Shown here: positions 31,623-40,513 of the stretch, piece by piece | Numbering within the stretch: the stretch's first letter is position 1 | How the letters are laid out: each line of letters opens with the position of its first letter | From: DASRPD01 sp035646535 | GTDB lineage: Bacteria; Actinomycetota; Acidimicrobiia; IMCC26256; JANYLB01 | Assembly (NCBI GenBank): GCA_035646535.1 | Contig: DASRPD010000063.1 | Coordinates: 1-42,497, forward strand | Direction of reading: 5' to 3' | DNA: 42,497 nt | Notes under the pieces: generated by a model | Database searches by the model: none | Seen by the model: only the letters and a program-made list of their open reading frames with translations | Told to the model about the DNA's origin: nothing | Position numbers and translations under genes: made by a program

Positions 31623-32180
31623 CTACGCGCGCAGCTGCGCGATCTTGCCGAGAATCGTCCGGCGGCCGCGGTGAGCAGTCTCGTAGTCACGCGCGGCTTT
31701 GAGATCGGACCGGCTCAGCCCCTCCAGGCGCTGGACGACCTGACTGGCCGAGAGCTCGTCGTAGTCGGGAATCGCGAGCTCACTCACTGACGGAGAGTCC
31801 GTCGCGGGCGACGGTGTCGCGACGGTTGTGGCCCGCCTCACCGGAGCCGCCGCGTCATCCGTGGCGGCTGGAGATGGTCGGTCGCCATTACGTCGGGGCG
31901 CACTTGATGACGCGGGACGAGGCCCGCCGATCGCGAGCGACGCCACCGTGCTCTCGGCGTGGGCGCGCGCGGCGGCGACTCCCTCTTCGACGCGCTGTTG
32001 CACCGCGGGTCCACCGAACTTCACCGCGAACTGCCCGACCGTGCGGGCCTGATGCACTTGCTGGTCCAGCGCGGATCGCCCGCGCGCCACGAACATCTTC
32101 ACGAAGCTCGGCATCGCGTCACGAGCGAACAACGCGGCGCCGAGCGGTCCGTAGACGACGACCTCGAGCGCGCGTTCCAC
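31623..32180 (-). CDS. Conserved actinobacterial protein, unknown function
   Basis: 185 residues. The N-terminal part (VERALEVVVYGPLGAALFAR, DAMPSFVKMFVARGRSAL) resembles an amphipathic membrane-associated segment; a long helix follows (QQVHQARTVGQFAVKFGGPA, AVQQRVEEGVAAARAHA), then a polar Ser/Pro/Thr linker. It ends with a small helical module, PDYDELSASQVVQRLEGLSR and AHRGRRTILGKIAQL, that I recall at the C-terminus of other actinobacterial proteins. GTG follows AAGGAG at an ideal distance, 11 bases past the lnt stop. A surface- or membrane-associated role is possible. Confidence 0.7.
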   Translation of the reverse strand: MERALEVVVYGPLGAALFARDAMPSFVKMFVARGRSALDQQVHQARTVGQFAVKFGGPAVQQRVEEGVAAARAHAESTVASLAIGGPRPASSSAPRRNGDRPSPAATDDAAAPVRRATTVATPSPATDSPSVSELAIPDYDELSASQVVQRLEGLSRSDLKAARDYETAHRGRRTILGKIAQLRA

Positions 32181-32191
32181 GGGCGACTCCT

Positions 32192-33769
32192 TCACGCCTG
32201 CTCCCCTGTTCCCGACGGACCGATCAATGAGCTGCGGCCTGTCATTGTACGGCGCACCCCGCCGACCACCAGACCCACCCCAACGACGACCAGGCTCACC
32301 CACACCACCCACGGTCCCCACCGCACCGTGAGGGTCTCACCTGTCGTGGTGGTGACCGTGCCCTCGACGACGGCGGTCTCGAAGAACGAGGTCGTACGAA
32401 CGACATTGCCCTCGGCGTCGATGACCCCGGTGATGCCCGAGATGGACGAGTGCAGGATCGGCCGTCCCGTCTCGGCTGCTCGCATCTGACTCGTGGCGAG
32501 ATGCTGGGCCGACAGGGCCGAGCGTCGGTAGCTGCGATTGTTCGTCGACACCACGATCATCTCGGCGCCGTCGCGGACCGAGTCGTACACGAGCGGCGCG
32601 AACGCCGATTCGAAGCAGATGACCGTTCCGACCTGGTGGCCACCGACAGGAAAGACCACCGTCTCGTCGCCGGGTACGAGGTCGTACGGCACCTGCGCTT
32701 CCAAGGCCGGGACCAGCTTCCGCGGCCACCCGCCGAAGGGCACGTATTCGCCGAACGGTACGAGGTGTTGCTTGGAGTAGGAAGCGATGAGCCGGCCATC
32801 GGGGCTGTAGGCGAGGTTGGTGTTGCGTCGAGCATCGGCGGGACCGGTGATCGCGTTCACGAGAACGACGCTGTCGTGACGGCGGGCCAGCGCGGTGATT
32901 CGTGCTCGCAACGCGGGGTCGGTCTCCGGGTCGGTCTCGAAGGCCGATTCCGGAAACACGATGAGGTCGTAGTCGCCCTCGAGCTGGTCCGCGAGACTGA
33001 GATGGCGCTCGGTCAGGTACCCATTGGCGATCTCGGTGGGGGTGAGCCGGCGGTCTTGATCGTTGCCTTGGATGAGGGCGTAGCGAAGCTCGCCGGTCGG
33101 CGTGGGATCGAACCGCGTGACCACTGCGCCGACCGTGGCGCCGGCGACGAACACGACGCCGAGACCGGCGGCGGCCAGTGGCCACAGCCCGGCACCCCAC
33201 CCGTCGCCCGCGACGCGAAGCGAGCGCCCGGCCGCGAGCCCATCCGCGAGAAAGCCGTTCAGAGCGACAACGAGGAACGAGACGAGCGGCACTCCGCCGA
33301 CGGTCGCGAGCGCCCGGGCCGCCGGGAGATCGTGCAGGCTCATGCCGACCTCGTTCCACGCCAACCCGCCCAGTGGGAACGAACCCCGTGCGGCTTCGAG
33401 GATGACCCAGGCAGCTGCGATCGTCCAGGGTGAGCGCACCCGCAGCCGAGTCATCAGTCCGACGAGCGCTCCGACGACCCCCCAGTAGAGCGCCTGGCCG
33501 GCCACGAGGCCCGGGACCGCGACCACGCCCACGTTGACGACCCACGACACGCTCACCGCGAAGAACGCGAGCCCGGCGATGTAGCCGAGCGCTGCGGCCT
33601 CGAGCCAGCGGGCGTCGCGCCACACCCAGAGCAGCGGAATGAGAGCGACGAGCGCGATCGGACCGAGATCGAACGGCGCGTACGCGAGGGAGAGGGCGAG
33701 TCCCGATGCGGCGGCGGCCGCACCGCGAGCCAGGGTGCGTCGGCTGGGCCTCAGGCGCAGTCGCGGCAC
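32192..33769 (-). CDS. lnt: Apolipoprotein N-acyltransferase
   Basis: 525 residues. It adds the third acyl chain to the N-terminal Cys of lipoproteins on the outer membrane face. N-terminal membrane helices (about 15-215) precede a nitrilase-fold domain with the catalytic triad: E274 in VFPESAF, K333 in SYSKQHLVPFGEYVP and C385 in ICFESAF; a final membrane helix lies near 490-510. The GTG start at 33769 overlaps the end of the DUF4193 gene by 19 bp; a longer start is less likely. Lnt fits the presence of lipoprotein genes in this genome, such as the broken one near 0.9 kb. Confidence 0.92.
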   Translation of the reverse strand: MPRLRLRPSRRTLARGAAAAASGLALSLAYAPFDLGPIALVALIPLLWVWRDARWLEAAALGYIAGLAFFAVSVSWVVNVGVVAVPGLVAGQALYWGVVGALVGLMTRLRVRSPWTIAAAWVILEAARGSFPLGGLAWNEVGMSLHDLPAARALATVGGVPLVSFLVVALNGFLADGLAAGRSLRVAGDGWGAGLWPLAAAGLGVVFVAGATVGAVVTRFDPTPTGELRYALIQGNDQDRRLTPTEIANGYLTERHLSLADQLEGDYDLIVFPESAFETDPETDPALRARITALARRHDSVVLVNAITGPADARRNTNLAYSPDGRLIASYSKQHLVPFGEYVPFGGWPRKLVPALEAQVPYDLVPGDETVVFPVGGHQVGTVICFESAFAPLVYDSVRDGAEMIVVSTNNRSYRRSALSAQHLATSQMRAAETGRPILHSSISGITGVIDAEGNVVRTTSFFETAVVEGTVTTTTGETLTVRWGPWVVWVSLVVVGVGLVVGGVRRTMTGRSSLIGPSGTGEQA

Positions 33770-34194
33770 AGTTGCCGCTTCTTGTCGGCGAGCTGGCTCA
33801 GCGGCACGACGAGGAAGCACGAGGAGCACAGGAACTCGTCCGCCTGGCGGGGTGCGATCCGGTTGGCGCCGCGCTCCCCCGGCTCGGCGTCATCAGCCTC
33901 GATCTCGGCCTCGTCCACGTCGAGGCCTTCGCTGGCCGTCTTCTCCTGGAGGAGCACGTCGAGCGCGTCCTCGACGTCGTCGGGGTGGAGCTCCTCTTCG
34001 AGGTCCACGACGTGATCGTCCTCATCGTCCTTGGCGGGGCTGGCCTTGGCGGGGCTGGCCTTGAGGCCTTTGGTACGGCCACCTTTTCGCGCGCGACGTT
34101 TCTTGGCCGCGGGCGCTGCACCTGCTGGGTTGGGACCCCCGGCTGCCTCGCCGTTGGGGCTCTGGTCATCGTCGTCGAGATCGTTGTCGCTCAT
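33751..34194 (-). CDS. DUF4193 zinc-finger protein
   Basis: 147 residues, specific to actinobacteria. A charged, low-complexity N-terminus (Asp-rich, then Lys/Ala with KASPAK repeated) leads to an acidic helix and the conserved C-terminal module ADEFLCSSCFLVVPLSQLAD ending CRDCA, a four-Cys zinc site (CxxC...CxxC). The role is unknown; proteins of this family are small and abundant. The Lys/Ala repeat comes from a 15-bp tandem duplication in the DNA (34029-34058). It has a clear promoter upstream and heads the operon with lnt. Confidence 0.85.
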   Translation of the reverse strand: MSDNDLDDDDQSPNGEAAGGPNPAGAAPAAKKRRARKGGRTKGLKASPAKASPAKDDEDDHVVDLEEELHPDDVEDALDVLLQEKTASEGLDVDEAEIEADDAEPGERGANRIAPRQADEFLCSSCFLVVPLSQLADKKRQLCRDCA

Positions 34195-34658
34195 GCGCTC
34201 ACTTGGTCGGGAAGGGACCGAGAGGGACCCGAACAGGCCCCCGGGGGCGCGGAGTATAACCCCGCGAACTGGTGACCAAACCACCGCCACGAATCGGGCA
34301 TTCCCGGTCGCCGAGGGCGACCCGATCCCGGCCGACATGCGTCGCCCGGATCCGAACGGAGAGGGGCGGGGTGTGCGGTGAAGCACAGGAAACCGTTGGG
34401 GCCACTGGCTCGCCCGCGCCGTAGCGCACGGCGGGGTTATTGCAGCGTTCTCTACTGGGTCTCCTGCGCCGCCCGCGTCGGCCCCGCCCCCTTCCGACGA
34501 CGCCATCGCGACCGGTGGAATCCGGCTGTGCGGTGGCGCGCATCTATTCCGCGCCACGGGGCGGGGTGCTGTCAAGCCGGAGCACGCGCGCGCCCATTGC
34601 CTGTGACCTGCACCGGCGCGCGTCCAAGCAGGTCAGCGGGCCGCGAAAAAACTCTGCG
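34195..34658. other. Intergenic region before DUF4193 operon
   Basis: No gene is supported here. It holds the DUF4193 promoter (34253-34258), a perfect 7-bp hairpin GGTCGCC-GAG-GGCGACC (34306-34322) of unknown role, and, next to the upstream thyX-like stop, a run of six A on the plus strand (34646-34651, U6 on the minus-strand transcript), which may help end that transcript though its hairpin is weak. The remainder shows nothing I can identify; the short plus-strand frames have poor codon bias. Confidence 0.5.
34253..34258 (-). promoter_or_regulatory. -10 hexamer TATACT of DUF4193-lnt operon
   Basis: TATACT on the minus strand, with TTGGTC about 15 bp upstream as a short-spaced -35, predicts a leader of about 50 nt before ATG 34194. 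Confidence 0.6.
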
Positions 34659-36257
34659 TCAACGCGCCGCGCGGCGACGTTCGGCCGCGCGTTCTGACTC
34701 CAGGCGTTCGAGGTCATACGTGGCGTGGTCGACGTAGCGCATCGTCGCGGCCAGCGCGCGGTGGCCCGCTTCCTCCGCGATGAGGCGGTGCATCTCCTGC
34801 ACGACGCGCCGATACGCCGGGTGACCCTGCGGGGAGCTCCGGAGCTCGAGCACGTGCATCGCCTCACGTGCGTTCATCTGCATCACGAATCGAATCCGAT
34901 ACGCGAGCGCGACCGCATAGGAAGACTGGGCGGGGAACTGTGGGGCGAGCTCGTCATGGAGCTCCCCCGATCGCGTCATCGCGTCGACGAAGTCGCGATC
35001 GACACCCGCTTCGGCGACGGCCTCGGGAATGTCGTAGCCGTGATGGGGCGTCAACGACTGCCATTCGATGGTGAGCATCCGGTGGCGTTGGAGATCGCGG
35101 AATGCGCCGTAGTCGGCGAGCACGTCGAACCGGTATCCGGTCCGCTCGAAGGCCCGACCCGGGCGGTGTCGCCGATTGTCACGGTTGCCCACCGCGGCAC
35201 GCAGCAACGCGACGCGTTCGTCGGCGGACAGCCGTCGGACCCGAGCCAGTACCTGGTCTTCGGGAAGCTGGGTGACCGGATAGCAGATGGCTGCGAGGAC
35301 CTTGTCCTCGCCCTCCGGGTCGAAATCCGTGAGCACGACGCCGGGGCGGGGTTCGGGGTCGGCCTGGCCGAACAGCTCGCCGACGATCTCGTGGGTGTCG
35401 GTGCGGGTCTGCTCGAGATACTCCACCCACGCGCCACCTCGATCGGGCCGGTCCACGCGAGCGACGAACGACGGGATCACCTTGCGAAGCTCTTCGAGCA
35501 TCATCACGGCGTAGCTGCGGGCCTCGGGGAGCGGGTGGGCCAGCATGCGGAGCAACAGCGCTTCGAACGCCTGGCCCGATCCGTAGACGCCGACGTTCGA
35601 CAGGGTCGAGGCGGGCAGGATGCCCCGCACCGCGTCACATGCTTTCGCCTTGATGCTCTGCTTGTACACGAAGTCCGAGTCGTCCGGATGTTTCGGGTAT
35701 CGCCGCCGAGCCCACTCGACCATCTGCGGCTGCAATGAGACGTAGGTATCGAACAGGCCGTCCATGTCGGCCACGTAGCGTGCGCCGATCGATGAGCCGA
35801 CGACGTCGGGATCGCGGAAGTACCGGTAGCGACCGCCGAGTCGGGTGTCGTAGGGGATGTAGCGCGTCGACTGCTCCATGTACGACATGATCCGGCCCCA
35901 CTCGAGGACCTTGGTGAGCAGATTCGACGCCTGCTCACACGCCAGGTGGACGCCGCCGAGCTGGGCAACGGAGTCGTCGCCGTATTCGAGGAAGACGCGC
36001 TCGTACAGCTCTTCGGCTCGTCGAAGACCGACGGTCGCGTCGACGGTGAGATCGCCCGTCAGGTCGAGATCACCGACGAACTCGTCGAGGAACAGCCGAC
36101 GGAGGCTCTTCGGACTGCGCGAATACCGGGCGAACAGCGCGCCCTTCACCACCTCGGGGAGGTTCACGATGGCGAAGACCGGTCGATCGACGTTCGTGAA
36201 ATACGGCCGGAGGACCGCCGCCTCGTCGGGTGTGAAGCGCTCCTCCGCGTAGACCAT
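34659..36257 (-). CDS. Tandem ThyX-like (FAD-dependent thymidylate synthase family) protein
   Basis: 532 residues, two ThyX-like halves, about twice the length of classical ThyX. The first half has GRIMSYMEQSTRY (121-133), which keeps the R-x-x-S-x4-S-x-R-Y part of the ThyX signature but lacks RHR. The second has QRHRMLTIEWQSL and PHHGY (390-408), which keeps RHR but lacks the SxRY part. Classical ThyX uses FAD and NADPH to methylate dUMP; whether this split form does so is unknown. Other typical elements are EYGDDSVAQLGGVHLACE and NAREAMHVLELRSSPQGHPA. The ATG lies 9 nt after a TAAGAT hexamer. It could be the main thymidylate synthase or a diverged flavoprotein. Confidence 0.8.
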   Translation of the reverse strand: MVYAEERFTPDEAAVLRPYFTNVDRPVFAIVNLPEVVKGALFARYSRSPKSLRRLFLDEFVGDLDLTGDLTVDATVGLRRAEELYERVFLEYGDDSVAQLGGVHLACEQASNLLTKVLEWGRIMSYMEQSTRYIPYDTRLGGRYRYFRDPDVVGSSIGARYVADMDGLFDTYVSLQPQMVEWARRRYPKHPDDSDFVYKQSIKAKACDAVRGILPASTLSNVGVYGSGQAFEALLLRMLAHPLPEARSYAVMMLEELRKVIPSFVARVDRPDRGGAWVEYLEQTRTDTHEIVGELFGQADPEPRPGVVLTDFDPEGEDKVLAAICYPVTQLPEDQVLARVRRLSADERVALLRAAVGNRDNRRHRPGRAFERTGYRFDVLADYGAFRDLQRHRMLTIEWQSLTPHHGYDIPEAVAEAGVDRDFVDAMTRSGELHDELAPQFPAQSSYAVALAYRIRFVMQMNAREAMHVLELRSSPQGHPAYRRVVQEMHRLIAEEAGHRALAATMRYVDHATYDLERLESERAAERRRAAR

Positions 36258-36266
36258 GGACGATAA

Positions 36267-36272
36267 ATCTTA
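36267..36272 (-). promoter_or_regulatory. -10 hexamer TAAGAT before thyX-like gene
   Basis: TAAGAT lies 9 nt before ATG 36257 on the minus strand in a locally AT-rich patch; there is no Shine-Dalgarno. It suggests a leaderless or near-leaderless message. Confidence 0.45.
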
Positions 36273-36310
36273 CCGGTGGGTCGCTCGCCCGGGGGGGATG
36301 GGCCGGACGG

Positions 36311-37015
36311 TCACAGGAGCAGCCGCAGCGCTCCGGGCAGCACCTGAATGACCAGGCCGGCGGCGGTGCCGACCCGCGAACCGTCGGCCACGACGGGGAC
36401 CGGCCGCCGGGTCTCGATTTCGATTCGACGTCCCCGCCGCTCGACGATCTCGGGGTGCGGGACGTGCGAACCGGTCGCCAAGCGGCCCCGCATGGCGCGG
36501 CGAGTGCCGGTGCCCATGGCGTAGACGTTGACCTCGGCCCAGCCGTCGCCGGGATGCCCGCGAGGCACCGCGTCGGCGCCACGGAGGAACTGGCCGTTCG
36601 CGACGAGGAGCCCGGTCGCCTGACCCGACCAGCCCGGCCGGTCGTCGATCGAGACGGTGACGGGGACCCGCCGACTCCAGCGTCGCGCCCGGTCCGCGAC
36701 CGCGCCGATCTCCACCGCGTTCACCGCGACGACGGGCCGCACCCGGGGGTCGTCGAGCTGGATCACGAGCACGTCGAGCACAACCTCGGTGTTGCCGCCG
36801 GGACCGGCGGGACCAAGGCCGAGGGCGCGAGCCAGGTCCGCGTCGGGGGTCGGTCGGTAGTTCAGGAGGGCCGGCCTGACCGATCGGGGCGGTCGTCCGA
36901 GCTCGGCGCCCGGAATCGTCACGCAGCGCGCGAGGTCGGCGTCGTTGCCCGTGACGTGGCGGTCGGGCGGTCCCGACGGCTCCCGGCCCCAGAGGCGGCC
37001 CTTCTCGATCGTCAC
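36311..37015 (-). CDS. Lipid-kinase-like (diacylglycerol kinase-related) protein
   Basis: 234 residues. The C-terminal half matches the beta domain of YegS/DgkB-type lipid kinases: VANGQFLRGADAVPRGHPGD, GWAEVNVYAMGTGTRRAM, GSHVPHPEIV, RPVPVVADGSRVG. The N-terminal half (TIEKGRLWGREPSGPPDRHV, then TPDADLARALGLGPAGPGGN) is diverged and lacks a clear GGDGT nucleotide loop; NTEVVLDVL may be its remnant. It belongs to a short actinobacterial group often labelled diacylglycerol kinase. Without the loop, catalysis is doubtful. GTG 37015 starts 28 bases after the helY stop, so it is probably the last gene of the tat-helY run. Confidence 0.7.
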   Translation of the reverse strand: MTIEKGRLWGREPSGPPDRHVTGNDADLARCVTIPGAELGRPPRSVRPALLNYRPTPDADLARALGLGPAGPGGNTEVVLDVLVIQLDDPRVRPVVAVNAVEIGAVADRARRWSRRVPVTVSIDDRPGWSGQATGLLVANGQFLRGADAVPRGHPGDGWAEVNVYAMGTGTRRAMRGRLATGSHVPHPEIVERRGRRIEIETRRPVPVVADGSRVGTAAGLVIQVLPGALRLLL

Positions 37016-37043
37016 CGCGGCTGCCGAACCGAGAGTCGTCGGG

Positions 37044-39395
37044 TCACGGCACGACCGATGACGCGGCAACGACGCCGCGAAAGCACCGGTCGGCCGCGGT
37101 GCGCGCGGCGGTGGCGGTGGCGCGATCGGGGGCAACATCACCGATCTGGCGCAGCAGGTCGATGCACTGCTTGACGTTGCGCACGAAGTCTCCGCCGGTG
37201 AGCTCGTCGTCGTCTTCGAGAACGACCGCGAGGTCGTCACCTTCCGCCCACTCATACATGGCCGCGGTCAGGCCGGGGTCCGGTGCGCGGGTCTCGCTGA
37301 GTCCGGCATCGTCTTCGGCGTTGGCCAGCTCACGCCAGATCCGCTCGAGCTCGCGGTAGCGCCGACCGACCGCGGTGGTCGGCCATCGGGCCGGAGCGCG
37401 CGGCGGCGCGCCGTCGGCGCCGCGGCGGGCAAACGTGAGACAGGATGTGACCGCGGCGAGCTCGGAGGGACCGAGGCCGTCCAGGAGACCGGATCGGATG
37501 CCCGCGGCGACGAGGATGTCGCATTCCGAATAGAGGCGCATGAGCAAGCGACCGGCGCCGGTGAGCGCCCATCCGTCGGTGAATCCCCACGCCTCGAGGA
37601 CGCGCAGCACCTGATCGAATTGGCGGGCCAGCGTCTGGTTGCGCCCTCGGACCCTTCGAGTCAGCCGAGTCAGATCGCGTTCGACCCGCGCGGCGGCGAA
37701 CGCGGCTCGCAGGTGCCGACCTCGGTCGGGACAGGCCGCCACAGGGTGCGCGTCCGGATCAACCGCAGCCGGCCTCCGGGACCGCTCCCCCGCGTGGCGT
37801 CGGGTCGATTTGGCCTCGGCGAGCTGGCTTCGGTATTCCGCGACGTCACCGCGGTCACAGGTGGCTTCGGCGGCGTGGCCGGCGAGGAGCGCGCGGTCAC
37901 GTTCGAGGCGGCGCTCGAGCGCAACCACGTCACGATCCGCTCGGTACTGCGCGAACGAGAGGTTGAGGAGCTGGTGTGCCCGCTCGGGCTCGTAGCCGTC
38001 GACCAGGTTCGCCGCCATGTTGTAGGTCGGCCGGAACGACGACGTCAGCGCCGAGGCACGGCGCGACGCGACCCCCGATACCTTCTCGAAGGGAACGAAT
38101 GGGCTCCAACACACGACCGCGTAGCCGATGTCGTCGATTCCCCGCCGGCCCGCGCGCCCCGTGAGCTGGGTGTACTCGCCGGGGGTGAGGAACTCGTGGC
38201 GCTCGCCGGTGAACTTGGACAGCTTCTCGATCACGACCGAGCGCGCCGGCATGTTGATACCCAGCGAGAGGGTCTCGGTCGCGAACACCACCTTCACGAG
38301 CCCGGCCGCGAACGCTTCCTCGACGGCCTCCTTCATCGGCGGGACCATTCCGGCATGATGGGCGGCGAACCCGCATTCGAGACCCTCGCGCCACTCCGCA
38401 CCCCGCAGCACCGCGAGATCAGCATCGCTCAGCGACTCCGTGCGCGCGTCGGCAATGCGGCGAATCGCGGCTCGTTCGCCGGCGTCGGTGAGCCGCAGGC
38501 CGGCAGCGACGCACTGCTGGACTGCCTGGTCGCACCCCGCCCGGCTGAAGACGAAGACGATCGCGGGGAGCATGTCCTCGTGCGCGAGCAGCTCGGCGTA
38601 GTCAGAGCGGCGCGGCGGTCGCAGGCCACGATTCGTCGACCGCCGGCCCGGCGGTCCGCGGCGGCCACCGTGCCGACGCCCACGATCGCCACCGCCGCGC
38701 GCGTCGAGACGGGCCGCGTCCGGATTGGGGCGAGGCTCGCCCCCCTCGCCCGGCGTGAACGTGGGCAGGAGCGCCAGCGCGCCGCCCCCCCGCTCCTCGA
38801 CGAGGTAATAGTTGGTCAGCTCCACCGCGCGCTGCTCCTCGATCACGACCGTCGTGTCGCCCCGAACGGTGCGCAGCCAGTCCGCGAGCTCCTCGGCGTT
38901 GGACACCGTCGCGGACAGACAGATCAGACCCACCTCCCGCGGCAGGTGGATGATCACCTCTTCCCATACGGCCCCGCGGTATTGGTTCTGGAGGTAGTGG
39001 ACTTCGTCCAGCACGACCCACCGCAGGCCGACGAGCGCCGGGCTGTGGGCGTAGATCATGTTACGGAGCACCTCGGTGGTCATCACGACTGCCGGGGCCT
39101 CACCGTTCACCGAGTTGTCTCCGGTGAGGAGCCCCACGTTGGGAGCACCGTGCTCGCGGACGAGGTCGCCGTATTTCTGGTTCGACAGGGCTTTCAAGGG
39201 TGTTGTGTAGAAGGCTTTCGCTCCGCCCGCCAGGGCTCGGGCGATGGCGTACTCCGCGACCACCGTCTTGCCCGAGCCGGTGGGCGCCACGACCAGCACG
39301 GAGCGCCCCGCGTCGATCGCGTCGAGTGCGCTGAGTTGGAACGGATCGAGCGGGAAGGTCCGCGCGGCCTCGAACGCACGGCGGACGTCGGTCAC
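37044..39395 (-). CDS. helY: Ski2-like DEVH-box RNA helicase
   Basis: 783 residues. An ATP-dependent RNA helicase of the Ski2/Mtr4 type. Walker A APTGSGKT (37-44), DEVH (130-133), SATVSNAEE, FSRAGCDQAV, FATETLSLGINMPARSVV and QLTGRAGRRGID are all present, followed by the winged-helix and helical domains. Between the two helicase lobes is a Gly/Arg-rich insert (residues about 215-265). A second variable region after EATCDRGD is short, making the protein about 120 residues shorter than mycobacterial HelY as I recall it. GTG overlaps the upstream stop by 4 bp. Position beside tatC and tatA is as in mycobacteria. Confidence 0.92.
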   Translation of the reverse strand: MTDVRRAFEAARTFPLDPFQLSALDAIDAGRSVLVVAPTGSGKTVVAEYAIARALAGGAKAFYTTPLKALSNQKYGDLVREHGAPNVGLLTGDNSVNGEAPAVVMTTEVLRNMIYAHSPALVGLRWVVLDEVHYLQNQYRGAVWEEVIIHLPREVGLICLSATVSNAEELADWLRTVRGDTTVVIEEQRAVELTNYYLVEERGGGALALLPTFTPGEGGEPRPNPDAARLDARGGGDRGRRHGGRRGPPGRRSTNRGLRPPRRSDYAELLAHEDMLPAIVFVFSRAGCDQAVQQCVAAGLRLTDAGERAAIRRIADARTESLSDADLAVLRGAEWREGLECGFAAHHAGMVPPMKEAVEEAFAAGLVKVVFATETLSLGINMPARSVVIEKLSKFTGERHEFLTPGEYTQLTGRAGRRGIDDIGYAVVCWSPFVPFEKVSGVASRRASALTSSFRPTYNMAANLVDGYEPERAHQLLNLSFAQYRADRDVVALERRLERDRALLAGHAAEATCDRGDVAEYRSQLAEAKSTRRHAGERSRRPAAVDPDAHPVAACPDRGRHLRAAFAAARVERDLTRLTRRVRGRNQTLARQFDQVLRVLEAWGFTDGWALTGAGRLLMRLYSECDILVAAGIRSGLLDGLGPSELAAVTSCLTFARRGADGAPPRAPARWPTTAVGRRYRELERIWRELANAEDDAGLSETRAPDPGLTAAMYEWAEGDDLAVVLEDDDELTGGDFVRNVKQCIDLLRQIGDVAPDRATATAARTAADRCFRGVVAASSVVP

Positions 39396-39757
39396 GGCGC
39401 GGGTGCGCCCGGAAGCGTGCTCGACGAGCTCGAGGGGTCCCCCGGCAACGTGATCCCGCCGGGGGGGTTCGTGTCGGACGGCAGTGGTGTCGTGGGGTCG
39501 CCGGTAGGCGCCGTGACGAGGGGCGAGGTCGGGATCTGCTCCGTCGGGGAGTCGTCGGTCCAGATCTTGTCGCGGCCCAGCACGACGACCGCGGCGGCGC
39601 TGAGGACGATGACCGCTAACCCCGCGATCCAGGCCTTGACGACCTCGTGGCGGGGGCGACCGGGCTTCCAGTCGTCCCGGGCCGAGCGGCCGCGCTTCGG
39701 AGTGGCCTTGGGACTCGTCCTCTGGCTGGTCTTGCGGGTCTGGCGGGCAGGGCTCAT
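39392..39757 (-). CDS. Single-pass membrane protein with low-complexity tail
   Basis: 121 residues: basic cytosolic N-terminus (MSPARQTRKTSQRTSPKATP), one membrane helix (about 41-62, AWIAGLAVIVLSAAAVVVLG), and an outer tail rich in Pro, Ser and Thr ending in Ser5-Thr. No known domain. ATG overlaps the tatC stop (ATGA), and its TGA overlaps the helY GTG (GTGA), so translation is coupled on both sides. It may be a partner of Tat or an envelope protein; I do not recognise it. Confidence 0.75.
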   Translation of the reverse strand: MSPARQTRKTSQRTSPKATPKRGRSARDDWKPGRPRHEVVKAWIAGLAVIVLSAAAVVVLGRDKIWTDDSPTEQIPTSPLVTAPTGDPTTPLPSDTNPPGGITLPGDPSSSSSTLPGAPAP

Positions 39758-40503
39758 CGTTTCAAGATTCTCCCCAAGATGATCGTCGCCTCGTAGAACA
39801 GATACATGGGCACCGCCATGGCGAGCAGCGAGTACGGATCCTGGCTCGGGGTGATGACGGCGGCAAACGTGAAGATCCCGATCAGCGCCCAGCGGCGCCA
39901 CTTCCGCAGCTGGCTCGTCGTGATGATCCGGGCCAAGAGCAGGAAGGTCAAGATGACAGGAAACTCGAAACCGATTCCGAAGGCCACGATCATGAGGGAG
40001 ACCAACGAGATGTACTTCTCGGCGGTCAGCTCCGGGCGGAGGTCGGAGCCCCCGATCGTCAACAAGAAGCTGAGTGCCGGCGCGAGGGTGTAGAGCGCAA
40101 CGGCCGCCCCGAACACGAACAGCACCATCGACGACAGCACGAAGGGCACCGCGTAGCGCCGTTCCGACGGGTTCAGGCCGGGGGTGATGAAACGCCAGAG
40201 CTGGAACAGCCACACGGGCAGGGCCAGGACGATCCCACCGTAGGTGGCGATCTTGAGGCGGATCGCGAAGGCGTCGAGGGGTCCGAGGAACTGGAGCTGT
40301 TTGTCCGGATCGTCGACCGCGTCCCGATAGAAGCGGACGAGGAAGCTGATGATCGTCGGAGAGACGATGAAGCAGAAGATCCCCGCGATCACGATGGCGA
40401 TGATGCAGATGATGAACCGGCGACGGAACTCCCCCAGGTGTTCGATCACGGTCATGCGACCTTCGTGCGGCCGCGGCGACCGTCGCGGGATTCGCAGCTT
40501 CAC
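39754..40503 (-). CDS. tatC: Sec-independent protein translocase TatC
   Basis: 249 residues with six membrane helices; the core receptor of the twin-arginine export pathway for folded proteins. The N-terminal MTVIEHLGEFRRRFI motif, RFITPGLNPSERRYA, PVILTFLLLARIITT and AVITPSQDPYSLLAMAVPMY are conserved. GTG 40503 lies 10 bases after the tatA stop; ATG at MTVIEHLGE is an alternative start 20 residues in. It forms a translocase with the TatA-type protein encoded just upstream. Confidence 0.95.
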   Translation of the reverse strand: MKLRIPRRSPRPHEGRMTVIEHLGEFRRRFIICIIAIVIAGIFCFIVSPTIISFLVRFYRDAVDDPDKQLQFLGPLDAFAIRLKIATYGGIVLALPVWLFQLWRFITPGLNPSERRYAVPFVLSSMVLFVFGAAVALYTLAPALSFLLTIGGSDLRPELTAEKYISLVSLMIVAFGIGFEFPVILTFLLLARIITTSQLRKWRRWALIGIFTFAAVITPSQDPYSLLAMAVPMYLFYEATIILGRILKR

Positions 40504-40513
40504 CGAGAGTGCT

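Noticed and set aside
34378..34737. Plus-strand small gene in the gap before thyX-like
   Set aside because: Poor codon bias, partly antisense to the thyX-like gene, and no ribosome site or hexamer.
37620..39782. Plus-strand open frame of about 720 codons
   Set aside because: Antisense to helY and its upstream gene; no motifs and a composition typical of shadow frames in GC-rich DNA.
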